A stretch of 64,000 nucleotides of DNA from Sideroxyarcus emersonii (GCF_021654335.1 NZ_AP023423.1:2293001-2357000); one strand, 5' to 3'. Shown: positions 28,422-38,058, counted from the stretch's first letter. The notes: generated from the sequence alone by a model not told the origin. Numbers and translations are program-made.

Positions 28422-29123
28422 TCACTCCGTGACGATCACCAGCCCTCGTGCCTTGTTGCTGGTGGTATCGACAGTGGCGATCGCCTTTTGCAGGGTGTCG
28501 ATGCCGACCCATACCGGGGCATACATGTATTTCGCCACATCGAGGATCAGCACGCGATCGGACTCGGCATCGTAAGCCGCCAGCACCGACCAGTGACCGC
28601 CGCCCTCCTGCCCTACGGCCGTGCGCAGATAATTCACCAGCACGAACTGCCCGTCGTCGCCCAATGCTTTTTGCAGCAATGTCCGCAGCGCCTTGTCGTC
28701 CACGCTGTCGCCGGCAATGGAAACGGCCTTCACCCCCTGACGAACCAGCGTCTGCACCATCTCATCGCGCGTCATACCCTGCGCAAGTACGGTCTGCGGC
28801 GTGATGACCTTGACGACTTCCGGGGTGAAGTAATTGCTCTGGGTGAAATAGGCATTGGGGGCATAGACCGGATCGACCGGCTTCTTGATCGGCATCGCAT
28901 TGAGCACGGTGATGGCGCTGGCGACGGAACAGTAAGTCTGGTTGATCTGCTCGGCAAACCACGGGCTCAATTGCCAGTAGTCCGCATCGGGCGGCATGCG
29001 GGCACGCAATATCCTGCCCGCATCGGAGTTCCAGTAGATGACCGCAGGCTCGGCCGCTTGCGCGGCGAGCGATGCCGCCATCAGCACGATCAGGAGGATT
29101 GCACGCGAAAATTTTCCCATCAT
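28422..29123 (-). CDS. Phytochelatin-synthase-like cysteine peptidase, exported
   Basis: A 233-residue protein with signal peptide (FSRAILLIVLMAASLAAQAA). The catalytic triad of the papain-like PCS fold is visible: Cys65 in NQTYCSVASA, His177 in GGGHWSVLAAYD, Asp195 in LILDVAKYM. Bacterial short PCS proteins lack the plant C-terminal domain and mainly cleave glycine from glutathione, with weak phytochelatin synthesis. An export signal suggests action on periplasmic glutathione or peptides. The methyltransferase gene follows 65 bases later. Confidence 0.85.
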   Translation of the reverse strand: MMGKFSRAILLIVLMAASLAAQAAEPAVIYWNSDAGRILRARMPPDADYWQLSPWFAEQINQTYCSVASAITVLNAMPIKKPVDPVYAPNAYFTQSNYFTPEVVKVITPQTVLAQGMTRDEMVQTLVRQGVKAVSIAGDSVDDKALRTLLQKALGDDGQFVLVNYLRTAVGQEGGGHWSVLAAYDAESDRVLILDVAKYMYAPVWVGIDTLQKAIATVDTTSNKARGLVIVTE

Positions 29124-29197
29124 GATCTCCCTTCGGGTCTGTCACCCGTCATCCATGGATGCCGCCAACGCCACTGTGCATCCGGCCGCCGCAACGA

Positions 29198-29482
29198 CTA
29201 CCGGAGAGGGCACTCTGCCGGATACTTTACCTCGGTGCAGTTGTCGAACGCCCCGGGCTTCATGGTGCCATTCACATTATGATAGGGCGCGAAGCATTCC
29301 TGGCTTTTTTGATATCTGTCCCATTTTGCGGCACACGTTGCCGCATCGTTCGCGCTTTCGTCGATGGTGACAGCGCTGGCCGGAAGCGGTTTCTGCGCAT
29401 CGTCCGCCCCGTTCCCCATGTCGGCGGCACTTGCCCAGAGCGGGAGCAGCGACAGGCACACGAGCAATATTCTGTTAGCCAT
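29198..29482 (-). CDS. Small exported protein of unknown function
   Basis: A 94-residue protein with signal peptide MANRILLVCLSLLPLWASAAD. The mature part has four cysteines, the last three in KSQECFAPYHNVNGTMKPGAFDNC and KYPAECP, spaced as if for disulfide bonds. Starts at 29482 and precedes the phytochelatin-synthase-like gene by 75 bases on the same strand. No family recognised. Confidence 0.6.
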   Translation of the reverse strand: MANRILLVCLSLLPLWASAADMGNGADDAQKPLPASAVTIDESANDAATCAAKWDRYQKSQECFAPYHNVNGTMKPGAFDNCTEVKYPAECPLR

Positions 29483-29622
29483 TATTCATCCTTTCGAAGT
29501 AAGCGATGATCCGGTGAAACATCATAGTACAAACCGATCTGCCTGAATATCGGCAACACCGACAGGCGTTGCGCCTTTCAGCACCCGGTTTGATCGTCGC
29601 CGGCCCGGAATCGTTCCGCGTT

Positions 29623-30159
29623 CTACTTCCGAGCACTGATGGCGGTGAGGATGCCCTGCAGGATGGCGGTGGGCGCAGGTGGGCAACCGCTCACCACCAC
29701 ATCCACCGGAATGACGTTGGAGACCTTGCCGCAGGTGGCGTAATTCTCGCCCGAGCCATCGGCGTCGCCGGAACCGAAGATGCCGCCATCGCAGGCACAA
29801 TCGCCGATCGCCACCACCAGTTTGGGTTCCGGCGTGGCGTCGTAAGTGCGTTTCAACGCAAGCTCCATGTGCCGCGATACCGGGCCGGTGACCAGCAGCA
29901 AATCGGCGTGGCGGGGGCTGGCGACGAACTTGATGCCCAGCCCTTCGATGTTGTAATAGGCGTTGTTGACCGCATGGATCTCCAGTTCGCACCCGTTGCA
30001 CGAACCGGCATCGACCTGCCGGATCGCCAGTGCCCCGCCGAACGCTTCGAGAATCGCCTGCTGCAGCCGCTGCTCGACCAGGCGCATCGAGCCGTCCGCT
30101 TGCGGCGGGGTTTCCGTCTTGATGCCCGTTTTCACGATCTGCTTGAGTATCTGGTACAT
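29623..30159 (-). CDS. Hyf-like complex small subunit (NuoB/HyfI family)
   Basis: Iron-sulfur subunit of 178 residues homologous to NuoB and HyfI. It keeps the N2-type [4Fe-4S] ligands: CNGCELE after DAGS, then GDCACDGG, and GCPPAPTAIL near the end. It forms the interface with the large subunit at the membrane arm. Starts 9 bases after the large-subunit gene. Last gene of the six-gene cluster. No separate ferredoxin-like (HyfA/HyfH) subunit follows. Confidence 0.88.
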   Translation of the reverse strand: MYQILKQIVKTGIKTETPPQADGSMRLVEQRLQQAILEAFGGALAIRQVDAGSCNGCELEIHAVNNAYYNIEGLGIKFVASPRHADLLLVTGPVSRHMELALKRTYDATPEPKLVVAIGDCACDGGIFGSGDADGSGENYATCGKVSNVIPVDVVVSGCPPAPTAILQGILTAISARK

Positions 30160-30168
30160 GGTGCGCCC

Positions 30169-31719
30169 CTACAAATCCTGTCCGGTGTAACTCAGATTGA
30201 ACGATTTATTGATCAGCGGGAAATCCGGCACAATGTTGTCGATGATGGCATGCTCCAGCAGCGGCCAGTTCTGCCAGGACGGATCGTGCGGATGCACGCG
30301 CGCAAGCCCGCCTTGCGCATCGGTATGGATCGCCACCATCACCTCGCCGCGCCAGCCTTCCACCATGCCGATGCCGAAGCCGTTCGCCGGCAGTCTTTCC
30401 AGCAGCACCGGCGCCGCATCGTCGCTCACCAGCCTGGCCAGGATCTCGCGCTGCAGGCGCAGCGACTCGAACAATTCGTCGAAGCGCACAATGACGCGTG
30501 CCGCAACATCGCCGTTGCGATAGGTCGCCATCTGCACATCCAGCTTGTCGTACGGCGCACAGGCAAACTGAACGCGCGCATCCCAGGCCTGGGCGCTGGC
30601 ACGCCCGGCCAGGCCGCACAAGCCAAGCTGGGCCGCCAATTTTGGCGTGACCACGCCGGTACCGATGAAACGGTCTTGTACTCCGGCATGCTCGTCGTAG
30701 ATGCCGCGCAGGATGCGTACCTGCTGCTCCAGCATGTCGCACTCCTGCTCGATGATATGCTTGCCTTCGATGGACAGATGCACGGCCACACCGCCCGGGA
30801 CGATCGCATCCATCAGGTAGCGATGGCCGAACAGCGTCGCATTGTTGCGCAGCACCTGCTCCTTGAGTATCCAGAATTGGGCGAAGCCGAACGACAGCGC
30901 TACATCGTTGCCCAGATAGCCGAGATCGCCCAGATGGTTGGCGACACGTTCGCGTTCCAGCAGCAAGGCACGCATCCACAAGGCATTGTTCGAAGGCGTG
31001 ACCTTCGCAATGCCTTCCGCCGCCATCGCATACGCCCAGGCATAGGCCACGGTACTGTCGCCGCTCACCCGCCCCGCGAGTTTCGCCCCTTGCTGCAGGC
31101 TCATGCGCTCGAAGCGCTTCTCGATACCCTTGTGCACATAGCCCAGGCGTTCTTCCAGGCGCAGCACGCGTTCGCCGATGATGGAGAAACGGAAATGCCC
31201 CGGCTCGATGATGCCCGCATGCACCGGTCCGACCGGGATCTCGTGCACACCCTGCCCTTCCACCTGCACGAAGGGATAGTCGTCGGCCTCTACGGTGCGA
31301 CTCGCGGCGGCGTCGAAATCCTTGCGCAGCGGGAAGCTGCCGCTGCGCCATGCGCCGTGGCGCAACCACTTGCGGTGGTCGTGCCCCTCCTGTGCGCAGA
31401 TGCCGAGCAGATCGTATGCAGCACGCTGCATGCGATTGGCCGCCGGGAAGATGTCGCTGATATCGGGATAATTCGGATGTTCAGCATGCAGCGGCACATT
31501 GAGGCAAACCAGCCCGGTCTCGTTGATCAGCACCACGTGCAGCTTGAAACCGCCGCCGCACTGCCGCACGTCGCTGCCCCACAGCGCCACCAGCCTGCCG
31601 CCGCCGTCATGCACCTGCCGGCAGACCGCACGCAGATCGTCCACCGCGATATCGCCGGCCCATGCAGGAAGCGCATCGGTCAGGCGGCTCAGTTTCAGGT
31701 TGGGATGTTTGATCGGCAT
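30169..31719 (-). CDS. Hyf-like complex large subunit lacking NiFe-site cysteines
   Basis: A 516-residue fusion of a NuoC-like N-terminus (1-150) and a NuoD/HyfG-like large subunit, with the family stretch PVHAGIIEPGHFRFSIIGE and LGYVHKGIEKRFE. Where [NiFe] hydrogenases have the R-x-C-G-x-C motif it reads GRVSGDSTVAYA, and where they end in D-P-C-x-x-C it reads VPDFPLINKSFNL. All four metal-binding cysteines are therefore missing, so it cannot hold a NiFe centre. This matches the energy-converting-hydrogenase-related (Ehr) group of complexes. Its substrate is unknown. Confidence 0.9.
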   Translation of the reverse strand: MPIKHPNLKLSRLTDALPAWAGDIAVDDLRAVCRQVHDGGGRLVALWGSDVRQCGGGFKLHVVLINETGLVCLNVPLHAEHPNYPDISDIFPAANRMQRAAYDLLGICAQEGHDHRKWLRHGAWRSGSFPLRKDFDAAASRTVEADDYPFVQVEGQGVHEIPVGPVHAGIIEPGHFRFSIIGERVLRLEERLGYVHKGIEKRFERMSLQQGAKLAGRVSGDSTVAYAWAYAMAAEGIAKVTPSNNALWMRALLLERERVANHLGDLGYLGNDVALSFGFAQFWILKEQVLRNNATLFGHRYLMDAIVPGGVAVHLSIEGKHIIEQECDMLEQQVRILRGIYDEHAGVQDRFIGTGVVTPKLAAQLGLCGLAGRASAQAWDARVQFACAPYDKLDVQMATYRNGDVAARVIVRFDELFESLRLQREILARLVSDDAAPVLLERLPANGFGIGMVEGWRGEVMVAIHTDAQGGLARVHPHDPSWQNWPLLEHAIIDNIVPDFPLINKSFNLSYTGQDL

Positions 31720-31723
31720 CGCT

Positions 31724-33181
31724 TTATCCTAGCAAGGCTGCCGCCTGGCGATACCAGTCGGCCAGGTAAGGCGGCATGTACAAGCCGAGCATCAGCACCA
31801 GCAGCAGGTGGGCGAACACCGGGATCAGCGCGGGCGGATGCGGCAGCGGTTTCGCCGTGGTCTCGCCGAACACGATAGGCTGCACCTTGCCGAAGATGGC
31901 GGCGAACGCCGCACCCAAAGCGATCAGCAGGATCGGCGTCGACCATGGATATTCGTGCATGGCGGTGGTGATGATGAGGAACTCGCTGGCAAATACGCCA
32001 AACGGCGGCATGCCGAGGATGGCGAACGTACCGAGCATCAAGCCCCACCCCACCGTCGGGCTGACCTGCAGCAGGCCGCGGATGTTCTCCATCAACTGGG
32101 TGCCGGTCTTCTGTGCCGCATGGCCGACGGCAAAGAAGATCGCCGACTTGGTGAGCGAGTGCACGGTCATGTGCAGCATGCCGGCGAACGTGGCCACCGG
32201 GCCGCCCATGCCGAAGGCGAAGGTGATCAGCCCCATGTGTTCGATGGAGGAATAGGCAAACATGCGCTTGATGTCCTTCTGCCGGAACAGCGAGAACGCT
32301 GCCACCACCACCGACAGCAGGCCGAAGCCCATCATCAGGTTGCCGGCAAAGTGCGATTCCAGCGAGCCGTCCACCAGCACCTTGCTGCGCACCACCGCGC
32401 ACAAGGCGACGTTGAGCAGCAGGCCGGAGAGCACTGCCGACACCGGCGTCGGACCTTCCGCGTGCGCGTCCGGCAGCCAGCTGTGCAGCGGCACCAGGCC
32501 GACCTTGGTACCGTAGCCCACCAGCAGGAAGATGAACGCAAGTTTCAGCACCGTTGGCTCAAGGTCGCCCTTGACCTGGTTCAGGTGCGTCCACAGCAGC
32601 GCGCTGCCGCCCTCGCCCAGCACGCGCTCGGCGGCGAAGTACAGCAGGATGGTGCCGAACAGCGCGAGTGCGATGCCCACGCCGCACAGGATGAAGTATT
32701 TCCATGCCGCCTCCAGGCTGGCCGGCGTGCGGTACAGTGAAACCAGCAGCACCGTGGTCAGCGTCGCGGCTTCCATCGCCACCCAGACGATACCCATATT
32801 GTTGGTGGTGAGCGCCACCAGCATGGCGAAGGTGAACAGCTGGTACATGCTGTAGTACAGGTGCAGCATGCCGACGGAAAGCTTGCCGTGGTGCTGTTCG
32901 ATGCGCATGTAGGGCCGCGAGAACAGCGAGGTGGTGAAGGCAACGAAAGCGGTCAACGCGACCAGGAACACGTTGAACTGGTCGATGAAGAACTGTTCGT
33001 TGAAAGCGACCTGCGGCCCCGATTCGACCACACGCACGGTCAGGACCACCGCTGCAAGGAACGTGGCGAAGCTCATCAGCGAATTGAGTTCCGCCGCCCA
33101 GCGGCGCGAACCGAACACGGCCAGCAGGCCGCCGCCCAGCAGCGGCGTGAGCAGCAACACCATGAGTTGCAGGTCAATCAT
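31724..33181 (-). CDS. hyfF: Hyf-like complex antiporter-type membrane subunit (HyfF/NuoN family)
   Basis: A 485-residue, roughly 14-helix proton-channel subunit of the MrpD/NuoLMN family. Conserved motifs include HSWLPDAHAEGPTPVSAVLSG and MFAYSSIEHMGLITFAFG with their buried Lys/His/Glu. The ATG overlaps the hyfE 3' end by eight bases, and the large-subunit gene follows after four bases. Expected to couple electron transfer in the peripheral arm to ion translocation. Confidence 0.88.
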   Translation of the reverse strand: MIDLQLMVLLLTPLLGGGLLAVFGSRRWAAELNSLMSFATFLAAVVLTVRVVESGPQVAFNEQFFIDQFNVFLVALTAFVAFTTSLFSRPYMRIEQHHGKLSVGMLHLYYSMYQLFTFAMLVALTTNNMGIVWVAMEAATLTTVLLVSLYRTPASLEAAWKYFILCGVGIALALFGTILLYFAAERVLGEGGSALLWTHLNQVKGDLEPTVLKLAFIFLLVGYGTKVGLVPLHSWLPDAHAEGPTPVSAVLSGLLLNVALCAVVRSKVLVDGSLESHFAGNLMMGFGLLSVVVAAFSLFRQKDIKRMFAYSSIEHMGLITFAFGMGGPVATFAGMLHMTVHSLTKSAIFFAVGHAAQKTGTQLMENIRGLLQVSPTVGWGLMLGTFAILGMPPFGVFASEFLIITTAMHEYPWSTPILLIALGAAFAAIFGKVQPIVFGETTAKPLPHPPALIPVFAHLLLVLMLGLYMPPYLADWYRQAAALLG

Positions 33182-33836
33182 CCTTCAGCTTCTCCATGTG
33201 GGTGATGTCCAGGCTGTCGAAGGTCTCGCGGATCTGGAAGAAGAAGATGCCGAAGATGAAGGTGGCCACCAGCACATCCAGCGCAATGCCCAGTTCCACC
33301 ACCAGCGGCATGCCCTGGGTGGCGCTGGTGGCGGCGAAGAACAGCCCGTTCTCCAGCGACAGGAAGGCGACCACCTGCGACACCGCCTTGCGTCGCGTCA
33401 ACATCATCAGCAGCGACAGCAGCACGCTGGCCAGCGCGATGCCGATCAGGCCGCGCGTCAATCCTTCGGCCAGTTGCGTGATCGGCGCGGCGAGGTTGAA
33501 GGAGAAAATCACCAGCGCAATCCCGACCAGCATGGTGGTTGGGATGTTGATCAGGGTTTCCACGTCCCAGCGCACGTTCAGCCGCTGGATCAGCCGGTGC
33601 AGCAACCACGGCAGCAACAGCACCTTCAGCAGCAGGGTCAGGCCTGCCGAGTAGTACAGGTGATGCTGGCCGGTCGAATAGGCGACGACGAAGGTGCTCA
33701 ATGCCAGCACGGCGCCTTGCAATGCAAACAGGTTGATCAGCGACAGGATGCGCCGCTGGGTCAGCATGGCGAATGCAACCAGCAGCAGCAATGCAGCCAG
33801 CAGATTGATGAATTGCAGGGTCAGCGGGATCGGCAT
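33174..33836 (-). CDS. hyfE: Hyf-like complex membrane subunit (HyfE)
   Basis: A 220-residue protein with about seven hydrophobic segments, beginning MPIPLTLQFINLLAALLLL. It includes a NuoK-like half (SVLLSLLMMLTRRKAVSQVVAFLSLENGLFF) with the membrane glutamate of NuoK in SLENG. Overlaps hyfC by one base (TGATG) and hyfF by eight bases. Confidence 0.85.
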   Translation of the reverse strand: MPIPLTLQFINLLAALLLLVAFAMLTQRRILSLINLFALQGAVLALSTFVVAYSTGQHHLYYSAGLTLLLKVLLLPWLLHRLIQRLNVRWDVETLINIPTTMLVGIALVIFSFNLAAPITQLAEGLTRGLIGIALASVLLSLLMMLTRRKAVSQVVAFLSLENGLFFAATSATQGMPLVVELGIALDVLVATFIFGIFFFQIRETFDSLDITHMEKLKDD

Positions 33837-34798
33837 CAGGCCCCCAGCAGGAAATGGATCAGCAGTCCCAGCACCGCCAGCAGGAAGGCGGTCCCCAGGA
33901 ATTCCGGTGCGCGGAAGATGCGCAGCTTGGCCGAGACGATCTCGAACACGGCAAGCGCCGCGCCGGCCAGCATCAGCTTGACCAGCAGGGCCACGATCGC
34001 CAGCGGCATCCCGCCCCAGTTATCCACTTCCGCAATGCCGTGCGGCAGGAACAAGGCGATGCCGATGGAGATATAGGCAAACAGCTTCAGGCTGCTGGCC
34101 CACTCGATCAATGCCAGGTGACGCGCCGAATATTCGAGGATCATCGCCTCGTGGATCATGGTCAGTTCGAGGTGGGTGCTGGGGTTGTCCACCGGGATGC
34201 GCGCATTCTCGGCCAGCAATACGATCAGGAACGCCAGCCCCGCGAATGCCAGGCTCGGATACAGCATGAACTGGTGATGCGCCAGCGTCTCCACGATGCG
34301 CGGCAACTGGGTGGAGTGGCTGATCATCGACGCGGTGAAGAACACCATCAGCAATGCCGGCTCGGCCAGGAAAGACACCAGCATCTCGCGTCTGGCACCA
34401 AGCGAGCCGAACGCGGTGCCGATGTCCATCGCGGCAAGCGCGAGGAACACGCGCGCCAGCGCGAACACGCCGACCAGCGCGATCACGTCCGCCGCCAGCG
34501 AGAACGGCAAGTCGACCGCGATGATCGGGATGATGGCGGCGGCCAGCCACATGCAGCCGAACACGATGTACGGCGTGACGCGGAACAGCGGCGAGGCGTT
34601 ATGCGCCATCACCGCATCCTTGTGGAACAGCTTGCGCAGCACGCGATACGGTTGCAGCACGCCTGCGCCGGAACGGTTCTGCAGCCATGCCTGGCACTGG
34701 TTGACCCAGCCGGTCAGCAGCGGCGCGAGCAGCACCACCACCAGCAGCTGCGCCAGCTGGAACAGGATAGCGAAGAGGAGGTTGGCGTTTTCCATCAT
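33836..34798 (-). CDS. hyfC: Hyf-like complex membrane subunit (HyfC/NuoH family)
   Basis: A 320-residue membrane protein of the NuoH/HyfC family that anchors the peripheral arm. Characteristic stretches are LLPL-type KLFHKDAVMAHNASPLFRV near residues 55-75, the acidic loop AENARIPVDNPSTHLELTMIHEAM and a C-terminal hydrophobic helix. Start at 34798 overlaps the hyfB stop (ATGA); a second ATG lies three bases on. Confidence 0.87.
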   Translation of the reverse strand: MMENANLLFAILFQLAQLLVVVLLAPLLTGWVNQCQAWLQNRSGAGVLQPYRVLRKLFHKDAVMAHNASPLFRVTPYIVFGCMWLAAAIIPIIAVDLPFSLAADVIALVGVFALARVFLALAAMDIGTAFGSLGARREMLVSFLAEPALLMVFFTASMISHSTQLPRIVETLAHHQFMLYPSLAFAGLAFLIVLLAENARIPVDNPSTHLELTMIHEAMILEYSARHLALIEWASSLKLFAYISIGIALFLPHGIAEVDNWGGMPLAIVALLVKLMLAGAALAVFEIVSAKLRIFRAPEFLGTAFLLAVLGLLIHFLLGA

Positions 34799-36804
34799 AC
34801 GAACACCAGCAGGACGAGCAGCGTGGCAAAGGTATAGGTCAGATACAGATGGATGCGCCCGTGCTGCAGGAGCGAGGTCAGGGAAGACAGCCGTTCCGTC
34901 AGCTGCTTGACCGGCAGATACAGGATGTACCAGAGGCGGTCGTCGCTCTGCCCGTGGTAACGGGGGTGCGTATCGAACGGGCTCGGCACGTTCCGTTCGA
35001 TCCTGAAGAACGGTTCGAAAATGCGCCGGATCGGCTGGCCGAAACCTTCGGCCGTATCCTGCATGCGTGCAGTCTGGGCCGGGAAGCCGCAATCCCACGG
35101 CGGGCTGCGCCGGACCCGGCCGTGATACAGGCGCCGCACCAGCACCGTAGTGAGCAACATCACCGCCAGCACGGCCAGCAGGAAATACAACGGACTATAG
35201 CTGGCGCGTTCGGTATCCACCGGCGCGAGGAACACCCAGTTGGCGGCCGCATTGCCCAGACCGGAACCGATCAGCATCCTGGAGACCAGATCGATCTGCT
35301 GCACCACGAACACCGGCGCCAGTCCCAGCGCCACGCAGACCAGCGCCAGCCAGGCCATGCCGATACGCTCCCAGTTCCCTGCATCGTGCGCATGCTCCAG
35401 CACCTTCTCGCGCGGCTGACCGAGAAAGATCACGCCATAGAACTTCACCATCACATAGGCGGCCAGCGCCGCCGCCAGTGCGATCACGGCGGCCGCCACC
35501 GGCACCAGCATGTTGATGTAGCTGTTGGGCAAACCGGGCGACAGCAGGAAGGCCTGCAGCAGCAGCCACTCCGAAACGAAACCGTTGAGCGGCGGCAGGC
35601 CGGCAATCGCCAGCACGCCGACCAGCATCAGCATTGCCGCCCAGGGCATGCGATGGATCAACCCGCCCAGGCGCCCCATGTTGCGCTCGCCGGTGGCATG
35701 CAGGATGGCGCCGGTCCCGACGAACAGCAGACTCTTGAACATCGCATGATTGAGGCTGTGATACAGCGTCGCGGTAAGCGACAGCGCGGCGAGCGTGTTC
35801 TTGCCATAGACGTGGAAGATGATGGTGAGCCCGATGCCTACCAGCAGCAGGCCGATGTTCTCGATCGAGGAATAAGCCAGCAAGCGTTTCATGTCGCCTT
35901 GCACGGCGGCGAACATCACGCCGAACACCGCAGTGAGCAGCCCCAGCGCCAATGCCAGCACGCCCCACCACCACAGCTGCGTTCCCAGCAGATCGAAGGT
36001 GACGCGCAGGATGCCGTAGATCGCCGTTTTCAGCATCACGCCGCTCATCAGCGCAGACACCGGCGAAGGTGCGGCAGGATGCGCCTCGGGCAGCCAGACG
36101 TGCAGCGGCAACACACCGGCCTTCGCCCCGAAGCCGAACAGGGCCAGCAGGAATGCTGCCGACGACCAGAACGTACTCAGCTGGGCACCGCGCATGGCAT
36201 CGAAGGTATAGGCGCCGATGCCATGACCGCCCTGCATCACGCCGAAGCTCAGCAGGATGGCGATGGCGCCGACATGCGCAATCAGCAGGTAGAGATAGCC
36301 GGCCTTGCGGATGTCGGGGATGGCGTGGTCGGTGGTGACGAGGAAATAGGAGGACAGCGCCATGGTCTCCCATGCCACCATGAACATGTAGGCGTCGTCC
36401 GCCAGCAGCACCAGCGTCATGCCGGCGAGGAACAGGTGGTATTCAAGGCACAGCAGGCCGAGCGTGCCGCCCGCCATGGTGCGGAAATAGCCGGCACTGA
36501 ACAGGGAGACGCCGAGGGAGGCACCGCCCAGCAGGATCAGGAAGAAGCCGGACAGCGGATCGAGACGGAGATGGAACGGCAGGTCGGGCAGGCCAAGCGG
36601 CAGCACCATGATGCCGGGCGTTGCGGCAAGCGCCCACAGGCCCGTCGCTGCCAGCAGCAGCGAGGCCAGCGCACTGAGCGGGAAGACGACGTTATTGATC
36701 AGCTGCGGGGATCGCTGCAAAGCCAGCGCCACGATTCCGAGCACGATCCAGAACTGGACCAACCAGCCAGCCACATCCAGCGGCGATATCCCAACGGCGT
36801 CCAT
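34795..36804 (-). CDS. hyfB: Hyf-like complex antiporter-type membrane subunit (HyfB/NuoL family)
   Basis: First gene of the cluster, 669 residues with about 16 helices. It has the antiporter motifs LHVWLPEAHPAAPSPVSALMSG and LLAYSSIENIGLLLVGIG, plus a C-terminal extension after residue 500 as in HyfB. Together with HyfF it gives two potential ion channels per complex. About 190 bases separate it from the next gene upstream, which should contain the promoter. A weak ribosome site precedes the ATG. Confidence 0.87.
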   Translation of the reverse strand: MDAVGISPLDVAGWLVQFWIVLGIVALALQRSPQLINNVVFPLSALASLLLAATGLWALAATPGIMVLPLGLPDLPFHLRLDPLSGFFLILLGGASLGVSLFSAGYFRTMAGGTLGLLCLEYHLFLAGMTLVLLADDAYMFMVAWETMALSSYFLVTTDHAIPDIRKAGYLYLLIAHVGAIAILLSFGVMQGGHGIGAYTFDAMRGAQLSTFWSSAAFLLALFGFGAKAGVLPLHVWLPEAHPAAPSPVSALMSGVMLKTAIYGILRVTFDLLGTQLWWWGVLALALGLLTAVFGVMFAAVQGDMKRLLAYSSIENIGLLLVGIGLTIIFHVYGKNTLAALSLTATLYHSLNHAMFKSLLFVGTGAILHATGERNMGRLGGLIHRMPWAAMLMLVGVLAIAGLPPLNGFVSEWLLLQAFLLSPGLPNSYINMLVPVAAAVIALAAALAAYVMVKFYGVIFLGQPREKVLEHAHDAGNWERIGMAWLALVCVALGLAPVFVVQQIDLVSRMLIGSGLGNAAANWVFLAPVDTERASYSPLYFLLAVLAVMLLTTVLVRRLYHGRVRRSPPWDCGFPAQTARMQDTAEGFGQPIRRIFEPFFRIERNVPSPFDTHPRYHGQSDDRLWYILYLPVKQLTERLSSLTSLLQHGRIHLYLTYTFATLLVLLVFV

Positions 36805-36997
36805 CTGGTGTTACTTATACACCCCTCGATTGAAAGCACATCTTGCAGGCCGGCGATTCTACTCCTGCGTTAAAGGGATATTCAAGGAAGCAATTGCGAT
36901 TTCGGCCGGAATAACCCAACGGCGTAACCCGCATGAGTCATAGCCTGAGCGCACAGATCCCGATGCGAGGCTGAGCCGGCGCAAATCGCCGCAGGTG

Positions 36998-38017
36998 CTA
37001 GCTTGCAGCAAACCCGACGATCGCCGGGCGCAATTCCTGTTTGAGCAGTTTTTCCACCTCGATCAGCGCACGTGTACGCGCAGTCCGGGCGTCCTGTGCC
37101 GACGCCTTCACTGGCCAGGTCTGGGTACCGCGTACGCGACGCGATGCCTTCTCGACCAGCGACACCTCAACGGTCGCGCGCATCCAGTTCCAGCCCTCCT
37201 GGCGACCGATGTCGGTCATGGTCAGCTTGCCTTCCAGCACCAGATCCGCATCCTCCATGCCGGTCGCCAGAAAGCCCGCTGCCGCCAATCCGCCCTTGAG
37301 TATAGAAGCAAATGATTTCGCTCCGCCGTCCTGCACGACTTCGGGGGCGATCCGGATACGCTTCAGCGTATCGTCGATCATCTGCTGTACCGATGCCTGG
37401 GAAACCTGGCTCTGCACACCGCGCCCGGACGGGTCGATCACCTTCAGCGATGCCTGGAAGCCGTCCCGCCGGATGGCGGCCTGCGACGCCCTGGTCAGCG
37501 CACCCACCTTCAGCAACAGGTCTCCCGCTTGGTTTGCCGCCTGCAGATCCTGCTGTATCTCCTTGTCGATGTTGCCCAGTTCCTCGCTCAGGCTCGCTGC
37601 GGCTTGCGCGCGCGACAGCACTGCAAAGGCATGGTAATCCGCAGTCTCCGGGTCGAACCAGATGCCGGCGATCGTGATGCCGCTGATCACCTTGTCGGTC
37701 CTGGCGGATACCTGCTGGGAAGATTGCCGGCTGAGCTGTTCCTTGCTGCCGGACTGAACCACCGTGGTGGCGTTCTCGTTCGCCACCTGGATACGCACTT
37801 CAAAGATGGTTGCCAGATCGCCGCGGGCTCGGTCCTGCGCCTCTGCTTCGGTCGAAGCCTCGCCGCGCCCCACCAGGTATTGATCGTTGGGGTATTCCGC
37901 CGATTCGCCGCTCACCCAGTCCGGCCGACCAGCCCATGCGGCTGCCGGCATGCCCAGCACAGACAGGATCAGGGCCAGCGGCAAGAGTTTTCTGACGATT
38001 CCCATTTGCATCTCCAT
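36998..38017 (-). CDS. Exported LPP20-domain protein
   Basis: A 339-residue envelope protein. Signal peptide around residues 6-30 (VRKLLPLALILSVLGMPAAAWA), then an LPP20-like domain from GRPDWVSGESAEYPNDQYLVGRG onward with the usual A-x-x-x-A-R alternation (AEAQDRARGDLA). The C-terminal half (IAPEVVQDGGAKSFASILKG) resembles a LPP20/FlgT-like second domain. Several starts are possible: 38017 (used), 38011 and 38005. Forms a run with the COG3014 and lpoB genes upstream. Function unproven. Confidence 0.7.
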   Translation of the reverse strand: MEMQMGIVRKLLPLALILSVLGMPAAAWAGRPDWVSGESAEYPNDQYLVGRGEASTEAEAQDRARGDLATIFEVRIQVANENATTVVQSGSKEQLSRQSSQQVSARTDKVISGITIAGIWFDPETADYHAFAVLSRAQAAASLSEELGNIDKEIQQDLQAANQAGDLLLKVGALTRASQAAIRRDGFQASLKVIDPSGRGVQSQVSQASVQQMIDDTLKRIRIAPEVVQDGGAKSFASILKGGLAAAGFLATGMEDADLVLEGKLTMTDIGRQEGWNWMRATVEVSLVEKASRRVRGTQTWPVKASAQDARTARTRALIEVEKLLKQELRPAIVGFAAS

Positions 38018-38058
38018 AGCTGTTCTTTCGATCTTGCGTGGCATTTGCACGCTTCAAA

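Noticed and set aside
30169..31719. Calling the large subunit a [NiFe] hydrogenase
   Set aside because: All four metal-ligand cysteines are absent at both termini, so enzymatic hydrogen turnover cannot be supported.
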